64,000 nt of DNA, taken from contig CM046000.1 of assembly GCA_025175895.1 (NCBI GenBank), positions 91,682,753 through 91,746,752 on the forward strand, read 5' to 3'. A program made the position numbers and the translations under genes. Below the pieces are notes generated by a model that saw only the letters and a list, made by a program, of their open reading frames with translations, did not search any database and had not been told where the DNA came from. How positions within the stretch are numbered: position 1 is the first letter of the stretch; the number at the start of each line of letters is the position of its first letter. This DNA is from Wurfbainia villosa (lineage: Eukaryota; Streptophyta; Magnoliopsida; Zingiberales; Zingiberaceae). This document shows positions 57,291-64,000 of this stretch, one piece after another.

Positions 57291-58388
57291 TTTATCTAAT
57301 ACATCACACGGGTGTAGGGGTCTATTACTTAAGGGATGCAAGAAAACTTACTCCAAAGGCCTTGGAACTTCTTTCATTTGTGGCCCTACTTTAGCGAATA
57401 ACATAAACCCATGCAGGATAATAAATTCCTCAATCCGACTCAAAGGGTGGACCTGTCATGCACCCGAAATCACCCTTAATCGAGTAACATCTCTTCAACC
57501 TTGCCCACATGCCTTATCAACCTGATCCATTCCTCATCCAATAAATCTTGTGGAAGTGGAGGCTGGTCAAGCCATACTCCGTTATCGCCTCCTTCGATCG
57601 CAACCTCCAATGATTCTCAGCCAAGAGCAATTGTTGGTGTAATTGCTTGCTTAACAACATGATGCACATATGGATTATCAAGCTGAAACGGTCAGACAAT
57701 CAATTCAATGTTGATTCTATAATCGGTCAAGCGAAATGACTCTTTCCTAGTGTCACAACGGACATGACATCCCACGTAGATCCTTGTTTCTTAGCCTATA
57801 TAAAGGATAAGCTACGATGATGAGAAATATAATTTTTTTTGTTTCCATGTTTAAGTCTTTCATTTCTTTAATTCACTTATGCTTTCGCTTGCATAACTCG
57901 ACTTTTTTTCTTCAACCCAAAGCTAATTTGACAGTCGAAGAGATCGTACTAACCACACCTATAGGTGTAAACATGAAGGATCACTTAGCCGTTCAAGGTG
58001 CATACCGAATCGCTTGTTAACACTCAAAATCGCTGAACCATTTGGGATACAGATTGAATCACCGAAAGAGAAGAAAATGCTCCGACGTGAAACGAAAACC
58101 ACCAGATATATTTCAGGATTTGCTTTGAATCTATTTCTAAGTAGAATCCATAATTCTCAAGCATTTGGCAACAGTTTGGGTGTTGAAAAATGCAATTGGG
58201 AAGATCGAATCAGAAATTTGATTACTCGTTAACGTAGCATCTCAGAGAACCCATTACCAAGATATGATAGCACAAATCTAGATTCTTCAGTCTACGTCGA
58301 AGATCTAGACATGTAAAATACAAGACCGTTTTCCTCATCATTGTTCACCCGATTCTGCAGTTCTACCACAGTAACACCTCCCATCTCA
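57291..58388. other. Intergenic DNA 3' of the kinase gene
   Basis: No supported gene. CCTATATAAAGGATAAGC at 57795-57812, followed by T-rich DNA, resembles the promoter part of an old LTR, perhaps Tat-type, but there are no edges to prove it. The last 200 bases probably include the kinase 3' untranslated region (minus strand). Frames at 57517, 57817 and 58014 are short and unlike known proteins. Confidence 0.45.
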
Positions 58389-61300
58389 TCAGTGGCCATT
58401 TGGCTTCATGGACTGATGATGTGAAGGAGTATATATGCCACGTGAAAGACTCCTCATTGGTTGTCCGTTCCTTCCAGACGAACTCTGTGACCTACAACCA
58501 TTTCTCCCATTGGAGCTGTAAGTAGATCGTTCAGCATGCATTGTCTGGAAAAAGTACGAGGAGCTGGCGATGTCTTTGAGGTTGAGCAATGGCCTGAGAG
58601 AATCAACCACTTCGCTCATGAGAGGTCGCATCTTAGGATCTCGACTGAGGCAGGCATGTGCAAGTTGAGCCACTTTCTGTGCACCTTTGATCGAGAAATT
58701 GCCTTCCAAACGAGGATCAATTAGTCTGTAGAAGCGCCGTCTTTCTCCCAGATAGGGCCGTGCCCACTCCACTAAGTTGTGCTCCCCGTTTGGTCGATTT
58801 TTGTCCATTGACCTCCGGCCAGTTATCATTTCAAGTAGCACTACACCAAAACTATAGACATCACTTTTGGATGTCAAATGACCTGGACAGAAGATTTGCA
58901 AACAAAGATGAAGCGCTGGGAATGTCCTAAGATAACAAAGTGGCATATATTGTTTTGAAACAAGAGGCAAAAAAAAAAAACTATGAAAGATCTGCATGAC
59001 AACCTGTAGAAGAAAATAGACAATAGTTTGACCAAAGATTTATGAAGGGGCTCAGACAAAATGAATCTACCTGTCATTACATACTCTGGAGCTGCATACC
59101 CGTATGTTCCCATCACTCTTGTTGATACATGAGTCTTGTCCCCCTCAGGACCGTCTTTGGCGAGTCCAAAATCTGAAAGTTTAGCATTATAATCCTGCAG
59201 CAACACATTCAGGGATTGATTAGATAGAAGAAAAAGAACATAAAAGGAATGGAAGTTAAAGGCATGCGTGCAGCTAGTACATACCACATCTAGCAGAATG
59301 TTTGAAGTCTTAAAATCCCGGTATATTACTGGTCTTTCTGCTTCCTCGTGAAGAAAAGCAAGACCTTTTGCTGCACCAAGTGCAATTTTCATTCGAATTG
59401 ACCACGGCAAAGGAAGGGACCCTGTATCAGATGGAAGAAAGAACAAATCAATGACAGTATCTGTAAGATTGTAAATGCTCTTATTCTGACAAAAAATGTG
59501 TTTCCAATGGGAAAAAAATTGTCACTAAATTAGCAGGAATTGACACCAAAAGGGGGAAAAATTATAACAGGAACGACAGATACTTCAAAGGACTAGAATC
59601 ATGCAGCATTCTTATCAATCACAATGAATGTGTTGTTGACCATATATGGCAGGGATCTAATGTTTATTGAATGGTTAGTCATTGTTCCAAAGAAGGATTG
59701 GCTTCCATAAAATAAAAATATAGTAATTCTTGGATGTACTCAGTCAACCCAAGGTTTTGAATTTTGGATATCCTAAAGCTAACTAGAAAGAGAAGAGCAG
59801 AATAGTGGCAAGACATGATTATAAGACTAAGATTTGGCCGATCACTGATTAAAAAGCATGCCTTTTATCTGCAACAGAGATAAGAAGTACCCAAAAAAGG
59901 CACAAGTAAAAACTAAAGATTTTTAGATAACCAATTTAATATCATAGAGAAAAAGAATCTTGTAGTGATTCTTCCTGAAAGTACAAAAATTCTCAATAAG
60001 ATTTTGACCACCTGCAACGTACATCAGAAGTTAGCATGATTATATAATGGAAAACCCTAAACAACTGTCAGAAAATTCAGGAAAAGAACAGCTGAACATA
60101 CTTCTGAAAAGATGATTTTCCAAACTTCCCCGTGGCATAAACTCATACACTAGCAATCTCTGATCATCCTCCATACAATACCCAATCAACTTTACCAAAT
60201 TTGGATGTTGAAGATCACCAAGAAAATTAACTTCAGCCTGTATGTGGAACATGAAAGTTAAAATTATAAGTAAATGAATGAATATAAGGTCATCATTAGC
60301 TGGTGAAACTTTAACTGCAAAGGTAGTGAAAGACTATACCATCCACTCTTTATGTCCTTGAAGTCCATCATGGTTAAGTGTCTTGACAGCTACAGTAAGT
60401 CCTGTACCAGGTTTAACAGGAGCTGTGCCATTTTCTTCAATCCATCCCTTGAAGACACAACCAAATCCTCCCTCTCCCAAAAGACTCTCTGGTCTGAAGT
60501 TTCTTGTGGCAGACTTCAAGTCATTAAAGGTAAATTTGCGCAACTGGTTAGCAACTTTTAGATCTTCACCAACTTTAGAAGCAGATGAATTGCTACAAGA
60601 ACTACTTGCAGTTGTTGAACCAGATACTATTGCAGCTGGCCTATCCTTGCTACTGCCATCAACTGTTAATTTAGATCCTGGTAATAAACACACAAAAGCT
60701 AGTCATTAAGAGTCTACTAATAATTCACATCCCTGTTTACTGGGTGGGAAGTAAAGAAGAAGGGAATGAGACAGGATGATTTAATCTGCTCCGGATATGA
60801 TTACCCCACCAAGAGGGTAGAGAAGAGAGGTTAAATAGAACAAAATAACCTGGTCAAGAATATTATTAGATATGTGAAAAATAAAAAATAAAAATAGTCA
60901 TTAGTCATTCCACACTTGTTTCCCTTTAGCTTTTCCTTCTCCCCTCTACATCCGCCCAAAATAGGGGTACATTAATCATTTCACACCTTTTCCCTTTACT
61001 TCCCCTACTCCATGTCTGCCACTTTGAGCTGATGAGCTCGGCATCCTTTTTGTCCGTAATGGAAACTACCTCCACTACTTCCTCTCATGAAAGAGTGGAG
61101 GTAAATGGCAGAGCATGAACTATCTTTGCTCCGCTCCACCTTCTCTCCTCACCCACCAGGCAAACAGGACCTACAAATCCTACAAAAGCTTTGGAGCAAA
61201 AAGGGAAATAAAAAATAATAAATAAATAATAAACATATGCCACCAATGCAAATTTTGAACCACTTATCTGATGACTAAATTGGAGGATTTAAATAAAATA

Positions 61301-62480
61301 AATGAATAAAAACATAGATATCACATCAACAAGAAGTCAAATGCCAAATTCTTAAACTAGCTTATAGTGTAAATGCATTATCAAAATCCTGAGCTTCCTA
61401 TTTGCACTGGCAACCAAGGATGTCAACATCAAATAGGTATCAATTGTTCAACAACTCAAGACTAAAGCAACCCATGCGATGCACTTATTTGGATTTTTTA
61501 TTTTATTTGTGTCATTTTCTTCATATTTTGTCACAAAAAATCATGAACCTCATATATAATGGCTAAAAACACACAAAATCAGGTCCTTTGTTCCAGAAAA
61601 TGAAACATGAGCTTAGTATCCAACGAGGGAAAAAGACAATTTTTAACATGACCATTTCACCACACATAAGAGACATGAGTAGAAGGTTTCTCTTTGCCAA
61701 CAAATTTCCATCAGACAGAGTCCAATGTGCTACTTAACATCTATCAATCAGTAATTCAACACTATTCCAGCCTTAAGATCGCTAGTCTTTGTTGTCACAG
61801 AATTATTTGAAGAACAAAATCAGTAACCATGCAGAATATAAGAAATTTAGCACCCTAGAATCGAGATTGTCCATCAGAGATCACCAAACTATATAAACTA
61901 ACAGGGAGGTCAAAGTATAGTTGAAAAAAAAAACACGTCGGGAATATGGGGGCGAACCATAGCAAGAGGAAACAACTACCGAAAATTAATTACATGTTGA
62001 CAGTAATTACCAAGTAATAAAATCGAATATTAGTAATAGACAGTGACGCTAAGAGAGAATAAAAGTTTAAACCCACTTTGCATCAGTATAAGCATCCAAC
62101 AGCAAAAAAAATAGTCATTTTTGATGATTGATGATAAAACAAATTGTGACCAACACAGCTAAAATGATATGAGTAACTGTAGCACAACAGAATGACAAAA
62201 GAAGAGCAGCCCATAGTGAGATCCACAACCGGTGCTGTGCACGGAACATAAAACAGAATACAAACTCACGAAGCAACAAGAGCTTACCGCATTGGGTACT
62301 GATGCTGCTGAGGGACGCATCAACTTTCGATCTCGCCGAGATACAACTCCCAATGGACCGAAACTTAATCCAGCAGCCAATCTCCTCTCCTTTCTTGTTA
62401 TCCTCCTCCTCGTGACCCTTCTTCGGTCTCCCACCAGTTGCCCACGCTTCCATCTGAACCTCCTCAGGGACCAACCCCAT
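58389..62480 (-). CDS. PBL34: Receptor-like cytoplasmic kinase VII, PBL34/PIX7-like (six exons, 473 aa)
   Basis: Exons on the minus strand: 62480-62288, 60677-60340, 60237-60102, 59421-59285, 59194-59071 and 58882-58389. All introns are GT-AG and the total is 1422 bases with stop. Residues 1-60 hold GCWIKFRSIGSC with C36 and C46 as possible palmitoylation sites; Gly2 is present but MGLVPE is a poor myristoylation site. Kinase domain: GEGGFGCVFKG from G132, Lys163 in VAVK, catalytic YRDFKTSN (Asp258), DFG at 276-278, APE at 303-305. The subfamily-VII insert GWIEENGTAPVKPGTGLTVA is present. The Ser/Asn-rich tail follows residue 425. Length and text fit the Arabidopsis PBL34/35/36 group, known membrane-associated immune-signalling Ser/Thr kinases. 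All catalytic residues are intact. Which of the three is the nearest is undecided. Confidence 0.93.
59422..60101 (-). other. Intron 3 of the kinase gene (680 bp)
   Basis: Donor GTATGT and acceptor GATACAG, splitting an Arg codon after its first base. AT-rich. No repeat borders are seen. Confidence 0.85.
60678..62287 (-). other. Intron 1 of the kinase gene (1.6 kb)
   Basis: Donor GTAAGC and acceptor TTACCAG, splitting a Gly codon after its first base. AT-rich, with no nested element edges or reading frames of note. A long first intron after a short N-terminal exon is usual in this kinase group. Confidence 0.85.
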
Positions 62481-63470
62481 TTTCAGCCCTTCAGAGTCCC
62501 TCCCTAGGCTTCGAAATCACGACCAAAATATCCTCTCAAAATAATGCATCACGACTCCATCCATCGAACCAACACGCGAAACACTTGCCTTCAGACACTA
62601 TCCTAGTGCTGAACCCGCTTGGCCGAAGCCGACCGTCGAACCCTAGAAGCCGAAAACTACAGTAAAAACGAGGAAAATCGAAGATTCTTTGACATGGCCA
62701 AATGTTTCTTCTGAAGTAGCATCCTTAACCCTAGAGAGATCTGTTTCAGGAGAAACGCACGGCTACGAAAGGGCAAAACGGCCGGCGTCGCAGCGGACAA
62801 ACATGGCAAGGAGGTGCTTTCCCAGCGAGAACATCGCGCAGGGGTGGCGGAGGTTGGACGAGGAAGCGCCCTAACAGACGGCGTTACGGAGCATTGTCGA
62901 CTTGAAGGGAGAGAATGAGAACATGGAAACGGAAAAGAGAAGCGGCAGAAGAAGAGAGAGAGATGCGAGGAAGAGTGTGAAGAAGGGCCCAATCAGGGAG
63001 AGGAATAATAAGCGGAAGAACAACGCTTTTCCTCACCCGCTGACGACAATGTATTTCTTAACGACGGTTTACAAGGAAATCAATTGCAAACAGGACCCAC
63101 TATTACGAATAATGGTGTGGGTATACCAATGGGTCTACGTTGGGAAATTTAAAAAAAAAAGCACGAGCAGTCCGAGCAGCGGCACTTTGGAAATTCTGCA
63201 GCGATGCCCGAGGGGAGGACCGGAGGACTTGTCCGTGAAGCGGATGCTGCGGCTTTTTGCTACGCCTCGAGGACGCCACCGTACGACTTTCTATAAGACA
63301 CCGTATCAGCCGTCTGATCTTGCCTCAGTCCGTCCATCGACTCCATTAACAATTGGCTATGGAAGGATCGGCGTACGGACTTTGGTCGACCGTTCACCAA
63401 CCTCCGGCGCCTCACCTTTCTCATCGAACGGTCGAGATGGATATGCATTTCAGATTCTTAATTTATGATA
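62481..63470 (-). promoter_or_regulatory. 5' leader and promoter region of the kinase gene
   Basis: Upstream of the ATG on the minus strand. 62970-62925 is pyrimidine-rich on the coding strand (CTCTCTCTTCTTCTGCC), like the Y-patch or CT-rich core promoter of plant genes, and could mark the start region. No convincing TATA box at the right distance is visible; CTTATAGA at about 63297 is weak. The open frames here (62902-63468 plus, 62992-62657 minus) have no recognisable domain and low-complexity or basic composition, so they are not called. Confidence 0.45.
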
Positions 63471-64000
63471 ATTTATTAAACGGTTGCACTTGCTCAAATT
63501 ATCTGATCATCGTACTTTTCTATATTTATTAATTGGCAACTGATCCCTAAAATATTCCGCTCGAAGTATTTTAATTATTATCGGTACTTTTGAATAATTT
63601 TGATCGAATGAGTATGAATAATGTGTCGAAATTAATCAATTTTTTTCTACAGACAAGTCGATTTGCAATTAGGTCTTAGAAGATCGATCGTCATCTGATT
63701 TCTAGAAGATGAAGTACACTTAGACTTTAGGAGATCAGACACACTAGACCTTGGAAGGTCGGACGTACATGGGACCTGGAAAGGTCGAGCATTTATAGAT
63801 CAACCTTCAAAGTGTTGATCTTTTTAAGATCGAGTGTCTGGACATCAAATATTTTGGACTTGGAATGACTTTAAAATAGGTGAAAAGGGAATCGAAGTGT
63901 ACCTAGGTGTGCCCCTCCGATATTTAAGTCAGAAATGGAAAAAAAATATGAAGAAAATTAAATGAGTAGAGTTTTGAGAAGATTATTTGATCCTCCTCCA
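63471..64000. other. Unassigned AT-rich DNA with degenerate short repeats
   Basis: 63660-63840 has loosely repeated words such as TTAGGAGATCAGAC, TTGGAAGGTCGGAC and TGGAAAGGTCGAGC at about 30-base spacing, as in the arrays inside some LTRs of this window. It may be part of another LTR cut by the window end. No gene is seen. Confidence 0.35.

Noticed and set aside
57795..57812. TATATAAAG as promoter of a gene on the plus strand
   Set aside because: No supported gene follows; the 67-residue frame has no known domain, and the stretch resembles an old LTR promoter.
62902..63468. 188-residue plus-strand frame upstream of the kinase gene
   Set aside because: Very basic, no domain recognised, overlaps the likely promoter and leader of the minus-strand gene, and has no splice or homolog evidence.
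1..64000. tRNA, rRNA and snoRNA genes
   Set aside because: None was recognised; matches to tRNA 3' ends are retroelement primer sites.

Overview
The window is nuclear DNA of a flowering plant with a repeat-rich genome. The evidence is plant LTR retrotransposons primed by tRNA-iMet (TGGTATCAGAGC) or by a tRNA-Asp-type site (TGGCGCTGTTGCCGGGGA), recognisable Ty1/copia, Tat and Athila lineages, and one intron-bearing receptor-like cytoplasmic kinase gene. The repeats feel monocot-like, perhaps Zingiberales, but that is a weak impression and the species is not established. No bacterial, organellar, tRNA, rRNA or CRISPR features were seen.

About 57 kb on the left is a stack of LTR elements inserted into one another. 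Many boundaries are supported by 5-bp target-site duplications (TSDs). Positions 1-4682 hold a minus-strand element (A1) that carries an intact gag and no pol. Positions 4683-9908 are old Athila, Tat and SIRE-like fragments. Positions 9909-24612 are a minus-strand gag-only element (C) whose LTR is split by a full copia element (11361-21278, TSD TTTAC), itself split by a solo LTR (16776-17881, TSD GCTAG). Positions 24613-46148 are an eroded Tat (Ty3/gypsy) element split by gag-only element A2 (26974-32510, TSD AGTAG), a copia solo LTR (36530-38506, TSD GGTTA) and gag-only element B1 (38571-45586, TSD GTGCA). Positions 46149-54602 are an Athila-like minus-strand element reduced to gag and protease. 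Its 3' LTR holds a solo LTR (46345-49646, TSD CTTAT) that holds another solo LTR (48023-49497, TSD GAACC). Two further plus-strand LTRs fill 54638-57290.

The only host gene found lies at 58389-62480 on the minus strand: a six-exon, 473-residue kinase of the PBL34/PBL35/PBL36 (PIX7) group. All splice junctions follow GT-AG with consistent phase. Its stop codon is 1.1 kb from the nearest LTR. Its upstream region (62481-63470) has a pyrimidine-rich patch on the coding strand.

The most interesting theme is that three element families here (A, B, C) have LTRs, primer site, polypurine tract and a long acidic zinc-knuckle Gag, with coding stopping where protease would begin, and a fourth (Athila-like) stops after protease. 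Such elements would need pol from elsewhere. A second theme is that LTR segments built of CAGTCGACTG palindromes differ wildly between the two LTRs of one element while their flanks match closely. That points either to an assembly or consensus problem or to a real hotspot.
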